Source: Vulcanococcus sp. Clear-D1
GTDB taxonomy: Bacteria; Cyanobacteriota; Cyanobacteriia; PCC-6307; Cyanobiaceae
Direction: 5' to 3'
Assembly (NCBI RefSeq): GCF_014654725.1
Contig: NZ_JACVZV010000030.1
Coordinates: forward strand, 124,001 to 188,000
DNA: 64,000 bases
Shown: one piece after another, positions 26,455 through 36,377 of the stretch
Layout: each line of letters opens with the position of its first letter
How positions within the stretch are numbered: the first letter of the stretch is position 1
The notes under the pieces: generated by a model
What the model was told of the DNA's origin: nothing
The model's input: the letters and a program-made list of their open reading frames with translations, nothing else
Databases searched by the model: none
Position numbers and translations under genes: made by a program

Positions 26455-27350
26455 CGCGAACCCCAACGCGCCCCGTGATCGCCCCTGAGCGGCGGCGGCA
26501 ACTGCGGCAGCAACGCCGCCAAGAACGGCTTCGGCAGCTGTGGCGCATCTGCCTGTTCAGCGCAGCGGCGGCGGGCTTGGGATGGGGCCTGCTGCGAGAG
26601 GGTTGGGTGCTGCGCACCCCCGATCAGATTGAGATGCTTGGCAGCTCGCAGGTGAGCCGTGAGCAGGTGATCCGCGAAGCGCAGCTGCGGCTGCCCCAGC
26701 CCCTGCTGGGCCTCAAACCCCAGGAGCTGGCGCAGCGCCTCTCAGCGGGCCTGCCGGTGGAACAGGTGCAGGTGAGCCGGCTGATGTTGCCGCCCAGATT
26801 GCGGATCAACCTGGTGGAACGCGAAGCGATCGCCCAGGCCCAGCGCCGCTCGAGCAAAGGGATGGAGCGGGGTTATGTGGATCGCCTGGGCAACTGGATG
26901 ACCAGCCGGCAGCAGCGCGGCAGCGGTGCCAATCGCACTCCTCAGGTGGTGGTGATGGGCTGGCAGGAACGCCTGCGCGCTCCCTTGGCAGAGGTGATCG
27001 CGCAACAGGATCAGCTGGGCAGCACGCTGCAACAGGTGCGCTTTGAGCCCAATGGCAGCCTCTGGTTGCGCACGGCTGCACTGGGTGATGTGCACCTCGG
27101 GCTCCCGGATGAACGTTTGAGCCGCCGGCTGGATGTGCTGCGCCATCTCTCCACCCACCTGCCCAAGCAGATCAAAACGCTCAAGATCCAATCGATCGAT
27201 CTGAGCGATCCTGAGCAACCCGAACTTGGCCTACCTGGCAAGGGCCGACTGAGCATTGCAGCCCTGCAGAAAGCGACAGCGCAGGCCAATCGCCCCAAAC
27301 CGGCCACAGGCACGACACCCCCGGCAGCTACAACCCCCTCAGCGGACTAG
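26451..27350 (+). CDS. ftsQ: Cell division protein FtsQ/DivIB family
   Basis: FtsQ is a bitopic division protein linking early and late divisome parts. The 299-residue product has a basic cytoplasmic N-terminus, one membrane segment (LFSAAAAGLGWGLL, ~33-47), then a POTRA-like domain (EMLGSSQVSREQVIREAQLR cut here: EMLGSSQVS, then VERLVERE-type NLVEREAIAQAQ) and a beta domain. The C-terminal tail is Pro/Thr/Ala-rich. The start is a GTG at 26451. Position before ftsZ supports the call; sequence identity in this family is low. Confidence 0.85.
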   Translation: MTRTPTRPVIAPERRRQLRQQRRQERLRQLWRICLFSAAAAGLGWGLLREGWVLRTPDQIEMLGSSQVSREQVIREAQLRLPQPLLGLKPQELAQRLSAGLPVEQVQVSRLMLPPRLRINLVEREAIAQAQRRSSKGMERGYVDRLGNWMTSRQQRGSGANRTPQVVVMGWQERLRAPLAEVIAQQDQLGSTLQQVRFEPNGSLWLRTAALGDVHLGLPDERLSRRLDVLRHLSTHLPKQIKTLKIQSIDLSDPEQPELGLPGKGRLSIAALQKATAQANRPKPATGTTPPAATTPSAD

Positions 27351-27440
27351 ACGACGTTCAAACGGTGACAGCCCATTGCTTCACCTGTTGCTACCGGCAA
27401 AGGTGTGATGATTCCTGCGGCTGATCGAACAGATCAACGA

Positions 27441-27446
27441 CATAAT
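27441..27446 (+). promoter_or_regulatory. ftsZ: Possible -10 element before ftsZ
   Basis: CATAAT, one change from the consensus TATAAT, overlaps the first possible ATG of ftsZ. If used, transcription would begin near 27451 and translation at 27466 or 27478. No convincing -35 is visible, so support is weak. Confidence 0.3.
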
Positions 27447-28590
27447 GCTGCGCAGCACCACAGGCATGGGACCTTCTATGGAGATCGCAGCTGAAGGCCT
27501 CAGTGCCAGCAGCAATGGAGCCACCGGCATCGTGCCCAGTCAATCGGCCCGCATCGAAGTGATCGGTGTGGGGGGCGGCGGCAGCAATGCCGTCAACCGC
27601 ATGATCGCCTCGGATTTGCAGGGTGTGGGCTATCGCGTGCTCAACACCGATGCCCAGGCTTTGTTGCAGTCAGCTGCCAAACAACGGGTGCAGCTGGGCC
27701 AGAAACTGACCCGCGGGCTTGGCGCCGGCGGCAATCCAGCCATCGGCCAGAAGGCCGCTGAGGAATCCCGCGCCGATCTCGCCCAAACCCTGCAGGGAAC
27801 CGATCTGGTGTTCATCGCTGCCGGCATGGGCGGCGGCACCGGCACTGGTGCGGCCCCGGTGGTGGCGGAAGTGGCCAAGGAATGCGGCGCCCTCACGGTG
27901 GGCATCGTCACTAAGCCATTCGGGTTTGAAGGCCGCCGGCGCATGCGTCAGGCCGAGGAAGGCATCGCGCGGCTCTCGGAGCATGTGGACACGCTGATCG
28001 TGATCCCCAACGACCGCCTGCGTGAGGCCATCGCCGGCGCCCCTCTGCAAGATGCCTTCCGCGCCGCCGACGACGTGCTGCGCATGGGCGTGAAGGGCAT
28101 CAGCGACATCATCACCAAACCAGGCCTGGTGAACGTTGACTTCGCCGATGTCCGCTCGGTGATGACCGACGCCGGCACCGCCCTGCTGGGGCTGGGTGTG
28201 GGTTCCGGCCGCTCCCGTGCTACCGAAGCTGCTCAGGCCGCCATCAGCAGCCCCCTGCTCGAAGCCGCCCGCATTGATGGTGCCAAGGGCTGCGTGATCA
28301 ACATCTCCGGTGGCAAGGACATGACACTTGAGGACATGACCACCGCCTCAGAGGTGATCTACGACGTGGTGGATCCCGAGGCCAACATCATTGTTGGCGC
28401 CGTTGTGGATGAGCGCCTCGAAGGCGAGATCCACGTGACCGTGATCGCCACCGGTTTTGAAGGGGGCGGCAGCTACCGGCCGGAGCGCTCGATCGCCAGC
28501 TTCGCCAGCACCAACAACGGGAACGCGGAAGCGGATCAAGGCGGTGCCGCCATCCCCTCCTTCCTGCTCAATCGTCAGCGCGAGAGCTGA
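27445..28590 (+). CDS. ftsZ: Cell division protein FtsZ
   Basis: FtsZ is the tubulin-like GTPase that forms the division ring. The protein has [14 protein letters not shown] at the start of the GTPase domain, the tubulin signature [10 protein letters not shown], the T7 loop region [12 protein letters not shown], and the C-terminal peptide IPSFLLNRQ that contacts FtsA/SepF-type partners. The linker is short. The first ATG (27445) gives 381 residues; ATG 27478 ([10 protein letters not shown]) gives ~370, closer to other picocyanobacteria and compatible with the -10-like element above. Confidence 0.97.
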   Translation: MLRSTTGMGPSMEIAAEGLSASSNGATGIVPSQSARIEVIGVGGGGSNAVNRMIASDLQGVGYRVLNTDAQALLQSAAKQRVQLGQKLTRGLGAGGNPAIGQKAAEESRADLAQTLQGTDLVFIAAGMGGGTGTGAAPVVAEVAKECGALTVGIVTKPFGFEGRRRMRQAEEGIARLSEHVDTLIVIPNDRLREAIAGAPLQDAFRAADDVLRMGVKGISDIITKPGLVNVDFADVRSVMTDAGTALLGLGVGSGRSRATEAAQAAISSPLLEAARIDGAKGCVINISGGKDMTLEDMTTASEVIYDVVDPEANIIVGAVVDERLEGEIHVTVIATGFEGGGSYRPERSIASFASTNNGNAEADQGGAAIPSFLLNRQRES

Positions 28591-28597
28591 ACGGAAA

Positions 28598-28694
28598 GGG
28601 GTGACCCGGAGTCCACGCCTGCTCGGAGCATCCCGTGTGGCTGCTCCCTTCCGGTCCTGACCAGATTTGGGCGTCCGGGCCGCATGGGTCCGAG
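28598..28694 (-). ncRNA. ffs: Signal recognition particle RNA, small bacterial (4.5S) type
   Basis: The minus strand carries the SRP signature GGTCAGGACCGGAAGGGAGCAGC (given here in parts: GGTCAGG, ACCGGAAGG, GAGCAGCC), the apical domain bound by Ffh. Flanking arms (GACCCATGCGG...CCGGACGCC with GGCGTGG...CCGGGTC) pair into one long hairpin of ~95 bases. The ends are estimated. It fits exactly into the gap between ftsZ and panB, on the opposite strand to both. Confidence 0.92.
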
Positions 28695-28702
28695 TCGGAT
28701 AG

Positions 28703-29560
28703 ATGCTAGCAATGGGCCTCGGCCGGGAGGGATCCGGGGTGCGTCCAGCTGATCTGCTCACCTGCAAGCAGGAAGGGAGGCCCATCGCCGCCCTCACCGC
28801 CTGGGATGCGCTATCCGCGGCTCTGGTGGAGCAGGCGGGCGCCGATCTGATCCTGGTGGGCGACTCGCTGGCGATGGTGGTGCTCGGCCACGCCACCACC
28901 CTGCCGGTCACTCTCGAGGAAATGATCCTCCACACCCGCGCGGTGGGGCGTGGGCTGCAGCGGCCTCTCGCCCAGCAACCCCTGATCGTGACCGATCTGC
29001 CTTTTCTCAGCTATCAGTGCGGCGTGGACGCCGCAGTGGGTGCTGCTGGACGGGTGCTCAAAGACAGCCCGGCGGCAGCGGTGAAGCTCGAAGGAGCCGA
29101 ACCGGAAACCATTGCCGTGGTGGATCGCCTTGTGCGCAGCGGCATCCCGGTGATGGGGCACTTGGGGCTCACACCGCAGTCGGTGCATCAACTGGGCTAC
29201 CGGCGCCAGGCCAACGATCCCCTCAGCCAGGAGCGCTTGCGCCGCAACGCCCGCGATCTACAGGCGGCAGGCTGCTTTGCCTTGGTGCTCGAGCACGTGC
29301 CTGCAGAGCTGGCCGCGGACCTCAGCCAGGAGCTCAGCATTCCGGTGATCGGCATCGGAGCCGGCGAGCAGTGCGATGGGCAGGTGCGCGTCACCGCCGA
29401 TTTGCTGGGCCTCACGGAACGGCAGCCCCCCTTCTCACCGCCGCTGCTGGCCGGCCGGCAGCTCTGTATCGAAGCCCTCAGGGGCTGGGTGGCAGGCCTG
29501 CAACCCCAATCCCCTCCTCCTCCCACCACGCCAGCAGCTCCCGCAGCACCGCATTACTGA
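28703..29560 (+). CDS. panB: 3-methyl-2-oxobutanoate hydroxymethyltransferase
   Basis: PanB makes ketopantoate from 2-ketoisovalerate and methylene-tetrahydrofolate, the first step to pantothenate. Clear motifs are [57 protein letters not shown]-type (here LGYRRQ) and [13 protein letters not shown]. The ATG at 28703 gives 285 residues; GTG 28739 ([10 protein letters not shown]) would begin where most relatives begin. The Pro-rich C-terminus ([17 protein letters not shown]) overlaps convergent hemW by 83 bases. Confidence 0.95.
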   Translation: MLAMGLGREGSGVRPADLLTCKQEGRPIAALTAWDALSAALVEQAGADLILVGDSLAMVVLGHATTLPVTLEEMILHTRAVGRGLQRPLAQQPLIVTDLPFLSYQCGVDAAVGAAGRVLKDSPAAAVKLEGAEPETIAVVDRLVRSGIPVMGHLGLTPQSVHQLGYRRQANDPLSQERLRRNARDLQAAGCFALVLEHVPAELAADLSQELSIPVIGIGAGEQCDGQVRVTADLLGLTERQPPFSPPLLAGRQLCIEALRGWVAGLQPQSPPPPTTPAAPAAPHY

Positions 29561-30785
29561 GGGCGAATCCCTCCGGGTCTCGCAAACGCCAGCGCGGACC
29601 CTCCTGAATCAGCAGACCACGCTCGACGAAGGGCTGCCAGCGGCGGTGCAGAGCCTCCGGCACTTGGAGTCTCACCCCCTCCCGCCGTCTGAACCCCACC
29701 ATCCAGCGCTCATCCAGGGGCATCCCTGCCTCCGGCTGGGGAGGCGATGACGCTGCGTTCAGATGCCTCGCTGCTTCTGCCTGCACCAGCCAGGCGGCGT
29801 AGCCCTCGCGCGTGCGCGGCCTGGCCTCGCGCAGGCCCCAGGGCGCTGCGGTCGCTCCCATACCAAAACCCCACCAACCAGCGCCGCTCCAATACACGCG
29901 GTTATGGCGGGAGGCATGACCCGGCAGGGCGTAGTTGGAGATCTCGTAGTGGCCGTAGCCGGCTTCCGCCAAACGGCGGGCGGTGAGCTCCATCAGATCG
30001 GCCGCCAGGTCACTCTCGGGCAGCTCAAGGGCACCGCGCTGCTCCAGGCGCTCAAACACCGTGCCGGGCTCCACGATCAGGTCGTACACCGAAAGATGTG
30101 GCGGCCGCAGAGCGATCGCCTGCTCAAGCTGCTCCCGCCAGCCGCTGAGGGTTTGTCCCGGCAAGCCCTGAATCAGATCCAGGCTCCAGCTCTGCAGGCG
30201 GCCGCTGCGCTGGGCCTGCTGCAGCCAGTCGGCTGCCTCGAGCAAATCAGCGCGGCGATGGCGGCGGCCCAGGGATTCGAGCACCGCGTCCGTGAAGCTC
30301 TGCCCCCCCAGGCTCACGCGGGTCACCCCGGCCGCCAGGTAGCCGGCCAGGCGCTGCTCATCGAAGCTGGCGGGGTCGAGCTCGAGGCTCAGCTCCGCAC
30401 CCGGTGCCAGGCCGTAGCGGCGCCGCAGCGCCTCCAGCAGGGCCCGCAGCTGCTCCACGCTCAACAACGAGGGAGTGCCACCACCCACATACACCGTGGA
30501 CAGCGGCGGCCCGGAAGGGGCGGCGGCGATCTCGCGATGCAGCAACTGCAGGTAGGCGGCAATCGAGGCGCTACCGGGGGCACCGGGGTCGGCGGAGGCC
30601 CGGTCCCCGAGCGGCACCACGGGGAAATCGCAGTAAAAACAGCGCCGGTGGCAAAAGGGAATGTGCACATAGGCGCTGCGCGGCGGCCATCCGAGCGGCG
30701 CATGCCGGTTACCTTCCCGGGCCAAAGCCGCCGGGATCAGGCATGCTGCCTCTTTCAAGCCGTCGGCAGCCACAGCACCGGTCAT
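29478..30785 (-). CDS. hemW: HemW-like radical SAM protein (heme chaperone family)
   Basis: HemW proteins resemble coproporphyrinogen III dehydrogenase but act in heme transfer. The 435-residue product has the radical SAM motif C45-HRR-C49-FY-C52 within [16 protein letters not shown], then [20 protein letters not shown] and [10 protein letters not shown], and a C-terminal HemN_C-like domain. The ATG at 30785 forms CATG with the start of the divergent PIN/TRAM gene. A longer frame to 31058 lies wholly in that gene and is rejected; a TTG ~20 codons downstream is another candidate. Confidence 0.88.
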   Translation of the reverse strand: MTGAVAADGLKEAACLIPAALAREGNRHAPLGWPPRSAYVHIPFCHRRCFYCDFPVVPLGDRASADPGAPGSASIAAYLQLLHREIAAAPSGPPLSTVYVGGGTPSLLSVEQLRALLEALRRRYGLAPGAELSLELDPASFDEQRLAGYLAAGVTRVSLGGQSFTDAVLESLGRRHRRADLLEAADWLQQAQRSGRLQSWSLDLIQGLPGQTLSGWREQLEQAIALRPPHLSVYDLIVEPGTVFERLEQRGALELPESDLAADLMELTARRLAEAGYGHYEISNYALPGHASRHNRVYWSGAGWWGFGMGATAAPWGLREARPRTREGYAAWLVQAEAARHLNAASSPPQPEAGMPLDERWMVGFRRREGVRLQVPEALHRRWQPFVERGLLIQEGPRWRLRDPEGFALSNAVLRELLAWWEEEGIGVAGLPPSP

Positions 30786-31935
30786 GGTGGACACCCTCAT
30801 CCTGGTGCTGTTCGTGGTGTCAGGGGCCGCCGCTGGATGGCTGGGGGTCGACCTGCTGCCCGAACAGCAGCTGATCCGCATCGCCAACCTCGAGCAGCTG
30901 AGCTGGATTCTTGGGGCGGGGGGCGGTCTAGCCGGCCTACTGGCGGGCGTGGTGTTCCAGCGGCTGCGTAAGCGCCTGATGGAGCAGGTGCGCACGATGC
31001 CCACCGATCTCCTGGTGAGCCGTGCGGTTGGCCTGATCCTCGGCCTGCTGGTGGCCAACCTGCTGATCTCACCGATCCTGTTCCTCTCCCTGCCCTGGGA
31101 GCTGGTGCTGGTGAAGCCTCTGGCGGCCGTAGCGGCAAACGTGTTCTTCGGCGTGTCGGGCTACAACCTGGCGGAGGTGCACGGCCGCACCCTGCTGCGC
31201 CTGTTCAATCCCAACAGCACCGAAGCCCTGCTGGTGGCCGATGGCGTGCTGATGCCCGCCAGCGCCAAGATTCTCGACACCAGCGTGATCATCGACGGCC
31301 GGGTGCGCGGCCTGCTCGATTCAGGGTTGCTGGAGGGCCAGGTGATCGTGGCCCAGTCGGTGATTGATGAACTGCAGGCTCTGGCCGATTCGAGCAACAG
31401 CGAAAAGCGCAGCAAAGGCCGCCGCGGCCTGAAATTGCTCAGCAGCCTGCGGGAGCGCTACGGCCGCCGCCTGGTGGTGAACACCACCCGCTATGAGGGC
31501 AATGGGGTTGACGACAAGCTACTCAAGCTGGCGGCCGACACCGGCGGCACCCTGCTCACGGCTGACTACAACCTCACGAAGGTGGCTGAGGTGCAGACCG
31601 TGAAGGTGATGAACCTGAGCGAGCTGGTGATCGCCCTACGCCCCGAAGTGCAGCCGGGCGATGAGCTCAACCTCAAAATCGTTCGCGACGGCAAGGAAGC
31701 CAACCAGGGGGTGGGCTATCTCGACGACGGCACGATGGTGGTGGTGGATGGGGCCCACGGCCGCAGCGGCGAGCGCCTGCCAGTCGTGATCACCGGGGCT
31801 CTGCAAACCCCCACGGGCCGGATGGTGTTCGGCAAGCTCGAAGGAGCAACCGGGCCATCCCCGGCCAAACCCCGATCCCCGGGAAAGAAATCCGCACCGT
31901 CCAAAGGCGATCCGGGCACCGCCAACCCCCGCTAG
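30784..31935 (+). CDS. PIN/TRAM domain membrane protein (YacL-like)
   Basis: The 383-residue protein has about four N-terminal membrane segments (residues ~1-125), then a PIN nuclease-fold domain (KILDTSVIIDGRVRGLLDSG, VIDELQALAD, DDKLLKLA, TLLTADYNLTKVA) with the acidic residues expected for metal binding, then a TRAM domain (~300-355) and a Pro/Lys-rich tail. The combination is that of YacL-type proteins, in which an RNase role is suspected. Its ATG overlaps the divergent hemW start, leaving no spacer. Confidence 0.88.
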   Translation: MVDTLILVLFVVSGAAAGWLGVDLLPEQQLIRIANLEQLSWILGAGGGLAGLLAGVVFQRLRKRLMEQVRTMPTDLLVSRAVGLILGLLVANLLISPILFLSLPWELVLVKPLAAVAANVFFGVSGYNLAEVHGRTLLRLFNPNSTEALLVADGVLMPASAKILDTSVIIDGRVRGLLDSGLLEGQVIVAQSVIDELQALADSSNSEKRSKGRRGLKLLSSLRERYGRRLVVNTTRYEGNGVDDKLLKLAADTGGTLLTADYNLTKVAEVQTVKVMNLSELVIALRPEVQPGDELNLKIVRDGKEANQGVGYLDDGTMVVVDGAHGRSGERLPVVITGALQTPTGRMVFGKLEGATGPSPAKPRSPGKKSAPSKGDPGTANPR

Positions 31936-31966
31936 GCTCCCGGCTCAGGCCTGCAGTGATCCGCGG

Positions 31967-32668
31967 ATGTCGGTGTCAGCTCCCTACTACGGCGATTCCG
32001 CCGTGATGCGCACCCCACCGCCGGATCTGCCGTCTCTACTGCTGAAAGAGCGGATCGTGTATCTGGGTCTGCCGCTGTTCAGCGATGACGATGCCAAGCG
32101 CCAGATGGGCATCGACGTGACGGAGCTGATCATTGCCCAGCTGCTCTATCTGGAGTTCGACAACCCGGATAAGCCGATCTTCTTCTACATCAACTCCACC
32201 GGCACCAGCTGGTATTCCGGCGATGCCATCGGCTTTGAGACCGAAGCCTTCGCCATCGCCGACACCATCCGGTACGTGAAGCCCCCGGTGCACACCATCT
32301 GCATCGGCCAGGCCATGGGCACCGCCGCGATGATCCTGAGTGCAGGCACCAAGGGCCACCGCGCCGCCCTGCCCCACGCCTCGATCGTGCTGCACCAACC
32401 CCGAAGCGGCGCCCGCGGCCAGGCCAGCGACATCCAGATCCGGGCCAAAGAGGTGTTGCACAACAAGCAGACGATGCTCGAGATGCTCTCGGTCAACACC
32501 GGCCGCAGCGTGGAGCAGCTGGCCAAGGACTCCGACCGCATGACGTACCTCACCGCCGAGGAAGCCGTGCAGTACGGCCTGATCGATCGCGTGCTCACCA
32601 GCCAGAAGCTGCCGAGCGCCCTTCCAGCTGGCGCCGGCATCAGCCCCGGCAATCCCGGTATCAGCTGA
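31967..32668 (+). CDS. clpR: ClpR, catalytically inactive ClpP-like subunit
   Basis: This 233-residue ClpP-fold subunit forms mixed rings with ClpP3 in cyanobacteria and plastids. It has PHASIVLHQP with the histidine (H143), but the nucleophile segment reads GQAMGTAAM, so the serine expected in GLAASMGA is a glycine (about residue 118); it also carries the typical extra loop after INSTGTSWYSG. It should shape or gate the protease core rather than cut. The next gene, 87 bases downstream, is clpP3, the normal pair. Confidence 0.93.
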   Translation: MSVSAPYYGDSAVMRTPPPDLPSLLLKERIVYLGLPLFSDDDAKRQMGIDVTELIIAQLLYLEFDNPDKPIFFYINSTGTSWYSGDAIGFETEAFAIADTIRYVKPPVHTICIGQAMGTAAMILSAGTKGHRAALPHASIVLHQPRSGARGQASDIQIRAKEVLHNKQTMLEMLSVNTGRSVEQLAKDSDRMTYLTAEEAVQYGLIDRVLTSQKLPSALPAGAGISPGNPGIS

Positions 32669-32755
32669 AACCGGCTGGGCCTCTCAACCGGCCTAGACCC
32701 TCAACCACTTCTCTTCACCAAAGGCCTCCCGCAGGCCACCACCACCGCATCCGCC

Positions 32756-33358
32756 ATGCCCATCGGCACCCCGAGCGTTCCCTACCGCCTGCCCGGCAGC
32801 CAGTACGAGCGCTGGGTTGACATCTACACACGTCTGGGCGTGGAGCGGATCCTGTTCCTGGGCTCCGAGGTCAACGACGCCATCGCCAACAGCCTGGTGG
32901 CGCAGATGCTCTACCTCGACTCCGAGGACAACTCCAAGCCGATCTACCTGTACATCAACTCACCGGGTGGCTCGGTGACTGCCGGCCTGGCGATCTACGA
33001 CACGATCCAATACGTGAAATCAGATGTGGTGACCATCTGCGTGGGCCTGGCCGCCTCGATGGGTGCCTTTCTGCTGGGTGCAGGCACCAAAGGCAAGCGC
33101 CTGGCCTTGCCCCACAGCCGGATCATGATTCACCAGCCCCTGGGCGGCACCAGCCAGCGCCAGGCCAGCGACATCGAGATCGAAGCCCGCGAGATCCTGC
33201 GCATTAAAGACATGCTCAACCAGAGCATGGCGGACATGACCGGCCAAGAGCTCGCCAAGATCGAGAAGGACACCGACCGCGACTACTTCATGAGCGCCGC
33301 CGAGGCCGTGGAGTACGGCCTGATCGACCGCGTGATCGCCCATCCCACGGAGGCCTGA
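32756..33358 (+). CDS. clpP: ATP-dependent Clp protease proteolytic subunit ClpP3
   Basis: This 200-residue serine protease subunit has the full catalytic set: S101 in [13 protein letters not shown]126 in [11 protein letters not shown], and an aspartate in the [13 protein letters not shown] region. The [16 protein letters not shown] strand is standard. It follows clpR and probably joins it in the ClpC-associated ClpP3/R complex that is essential in cyanobacteria. The start ATG 32756 gives the usual short N-terminus without a long propeptide. Confidence 0.95.
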   Translation: MPIGTPSVPYRLPGSQYERWVDIYTRLGVERILFLGSEVNDAIANSLVAQMLYLDSEDNSKPIYLYINSPGGSVTAGLAIYDTIQYVKSDVVTICVGLAASMGAFLLGAGTKGKRLALPHSRIMIHQPLGGTSQRQASDIEIEAREILRIKDMLNQSMADMTGQELAKIEKDTDRDYFMSAAEAVEYGLIDRVIAHPTEA

Positions 33359-33383
33359 GGGAGTGCGGCGGGCGCTTTCGTAA

Positions 33384-34415
<1,032 letters not shown>

Positions 34416-34437
34416 TTCAGGCCGCGTCAGCGCAGCC

Positions 34438-35628
34438 ATGACGCTGCTCGCTTCAGGGGTGGATTCCTTCACGGGGATCCACCCCTTTCTGCTGGTGATC
34501 GCCGCCGCTGGGCTGGATCGGCTGGTGGGGGACCCGCGCTGGTGCCTACACCCGGTGGTGGTGATGGGCTGGGGGATCAGCTGGCTGCGCCGGCTGGCGG
34601 AGCAGTGGGCGGGGGATCGGCCGCTGGCGCTGAGGCTGGCCGGTGGCGTGATCACCGCGCTGCTGGTGGGTGGCAGCGGTAGTGCCGGCTGGGCGCTGGA
34701 GCAGGCCACACAGCACCTTGGTCGGGCGGAGCTTCCGGCACCGCTCTCCGTGACGCTCGGCCCGCTGCTGCTGCTGGTGGCGCTGGCCAGCGCCCTGGCG
34801 GGCCGCAGCCTGGAGCAGGCGGTGCGCGAGGTCCTGCGCGCCCTGCCGCCGGCGACCAGCCCGCTCGGTACCAGGACACAAGCCCGCTCAACTATCCAGC
34901 ATTCCGTACGGCCTGTACGGATCGCGCAGGCTGTTGAGGATCCTGAGCCATCCAGTGGTCCGGGCCCGGAAGATCTGGAGCCTGCTCGCCGCGCCCTGAG
35001 CTGGATCGTGGGACGCAGCACCGACGACCTCAGCAGCGCCGAGATCCTGCGGGCGGCGGCCGAAACCGCCAGTGAAAACGCGGTGGACGGCCTGTTCGCC
35101 CCCCTGTTCTGGATGCTGGTGGGCGCCGCCCTCTGGAGCGCAGGGCTCACGGGCGGCCCCGGGCCGCTCTGCCTCGCCTGGGGCTTCAAGGCCGCCAGCA
35201 CCCTCGATTCGATGCTCGGCTACCGCCGCGGCCGCCTCACCTGGCTAGGCACCGCCGGCGCCCGCCTCGATGATCTACTGGTGTGGCTGCCCTGCCGCCT
35301 GGTGGCGCTAAGCCTGCCGCTGGTGGCTGGAATCCACGCCACGAAGCGCTGCGTTGTCCTGCTCCAAGCCGCCCTGCGTGACGGTGCACCCGACCCCTCA
35401 CCCAATGCCGGCGTGTCGCAGGCGGCCTATGCCCATGCCGCCGGCGTGCAGATGGGGGGCCTGAACCGCTATGGCGACGCGATCAAAGCCAAACCCTTGC
35501 TAGCGAAGGACTGCCCACCGGCCAGTCCAGCCGCCGTGCAGCGAATCCTGAAGCTCAGCCTGAGGCTTGAGGCCCTGTGGCTAGCGGCAGGTCTGGCACT
35601 CGGGGCCGGCATCAGCGCTGCTCAGTAG
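34438..35628 (+). CDS. cobD: Adenosylcobinamide-phosphate synthase (CobD/CbiB)
   Basis: CbiB/CobD attaches aminopropanol phosphate to adenosylcobyric acid, in the membrane. The 396-residue protein has LDRLVGDPRWCLHPVVVMG at the N-terminus, several membrane segments, ETASENAVDGLFAPLFW, FKAASTLDSMLGYR and PNAGVSQAAYAHAAGVQMGG, all family marks. A ~45-residue hydrophilic insertion (residues ~140-185, rich in Pro, Arg and Ser) is longer than usual. Cyanobacteria of this group make pseudocobalamin. The end overlaps the convergent sugar transferase gene by 7 bases. Confidence 0.93.
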   Translation: MTLLASGVDSFTGIHPFLLVIAAAGLDRLVGDPRWCLHPVVVMGWGISWLRRLAEQWAGDRPLALRLAGGVITALLVGGSGSAGWALEQATQHLGRAELPAPLSVTLGPLLLLVALASALAGRSLEQAVREVLRALPPATSPLGTRTQARSTIQHSVRPVRIAQAVEDPEPSSGPGPEDLEPARRALSWIVGRSTDDLSSAEILRAAAETASENAVDGLFAPLFWMLVGAALWSAGLTGGPGPLCLAWGFKAASTLDSMLGYRRGRLTWLGTAGARLDDLLVWLPCRLVALSLPLVAGIHATKRCVVLLQAALRDGAPDPSPNAGVSQAAYAHAAGVQMGGLNRYGDAIKAKPLLAKDCPPASPAAVQRILKLSLRLEALWLAAGLALGAGISAAQ

Positions 35629-36335
35629 GCGCCGCGGTCCATCGGCAGGAGCACCACACCAATCGTGCGCAGCACGATGCCGAGATCCAGCCAGAAGCTG
35701 CGGTTGCGCACATAGGCGAGATCGAGGCGCACGCGGGTGCGGTAGGTGAGGTTGTTGCGGCCCGACACCTGCCAAAGGCCCGTGAGGCCAGGCCGCACTG
35801 ACAGCACCTCATCCATGCTGCGGCCATAGCGCCGAAGCTCATCCCACACGATCGGGCGGGGCCCCACCACGCTCATCTCGCCCCGCAGCACGTTGATGAA
35901 CTGGGGGAGTTCATCCAGGCTGGAGCGACGCAGAAATTTGCCGAGGGGCGTGATGCGCGGATCGCGCTTGAGCTTGTGATCCCGCTCAAACTCAGCCCGC
36001 AGCTTGGGATCAGCATCGAGCATGGCCGCGAGCACCCGATCGGCATCGCGCCGCATCGTGCGGAACTTCAAGCAACCAAAGCCCTTGTAGCCGCGGCCAA
36101 TCCGGCGCTGGCAATAGAAGATCGAGCCGCGGGAGCTCAGCTTCACCAGCACCGCCAGCAGCAGAAACAGGGGCGAGCCAAGGCTGAGCACCAGCAGCGA
36201 AAACACGATGTCGCCGCCACGCTTGAGCACCCGCCCACGCAGCGACTGAGCAGCCAGCAAAGTGCTGGCCGTGGACTCAGCCGGGATGGAGGCAGAGGAC
36301 AAACGCCGAGCGCTCGCGGTGCACAGTGGCTTCAT
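35622..36335 (-). CDS. Bacterial sugar transferase (undecaprenyl-phosphate type)
   Basis: The product (237 residues from ATG 36335) has one N-terminal membrane helix (GGDIVFSLLVLSLGSPLFLLL) and the WcaJ-type transferase domain: IFYCQRRIG, FKFRTMRRDAD-like CLKFRTMR, PRITPLGKFLRRSSLDELPQ, NVLRGEMSVVGPRPI and RPGLTGLWQVSGRN. It probably loads the first sugar phosphate on a lipid carrier for capsule or exopolysaccharide. GTG 36377, directly after the glycosyltransferase stop, is an alternative start. It overlaps cobD at the 3' end. Confidence 0.9.
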   Translation of the reverse strand: MKPLCTASARRLSSASIPAESTASTLLAAQSLRGRVLKRGGDIVFSLLVLSLGSPLFLLLAVLVKLSSRGSIFYCQRRIGRGYKGFGCLKFRTMRRDADRVLAAMLDADPKLRAEFERDHKLKRDPRITPLGKFLRRSSLDELPQFINVLRGEMSVVGPRPIVWDELRRYGRSMDEVLSVRPGLTGLWQVSGRNNLTYRTRVRLDLAYVRNRSFWLDLGIVLRTIGVVLLPMDRGAY

Positions 36336-36377
36336 TAAAGAAGTGCGCCGCTCCGCGGGCCCACGGGCGGCGGTCAC

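Noticed and set aside
30786-31058. N-terminal extension of hemW into the PIN/TRAM gene
   Set aside because: It is antisense to membrane helices of that gene and shows no HemW similarity.
36336-36377. GTG 36377 as start of the sugar transferase
   Set aside because: Not excluded, but the added residues lack similarity and no ribosome site stands out; ATG 36335 keeps the full domain.
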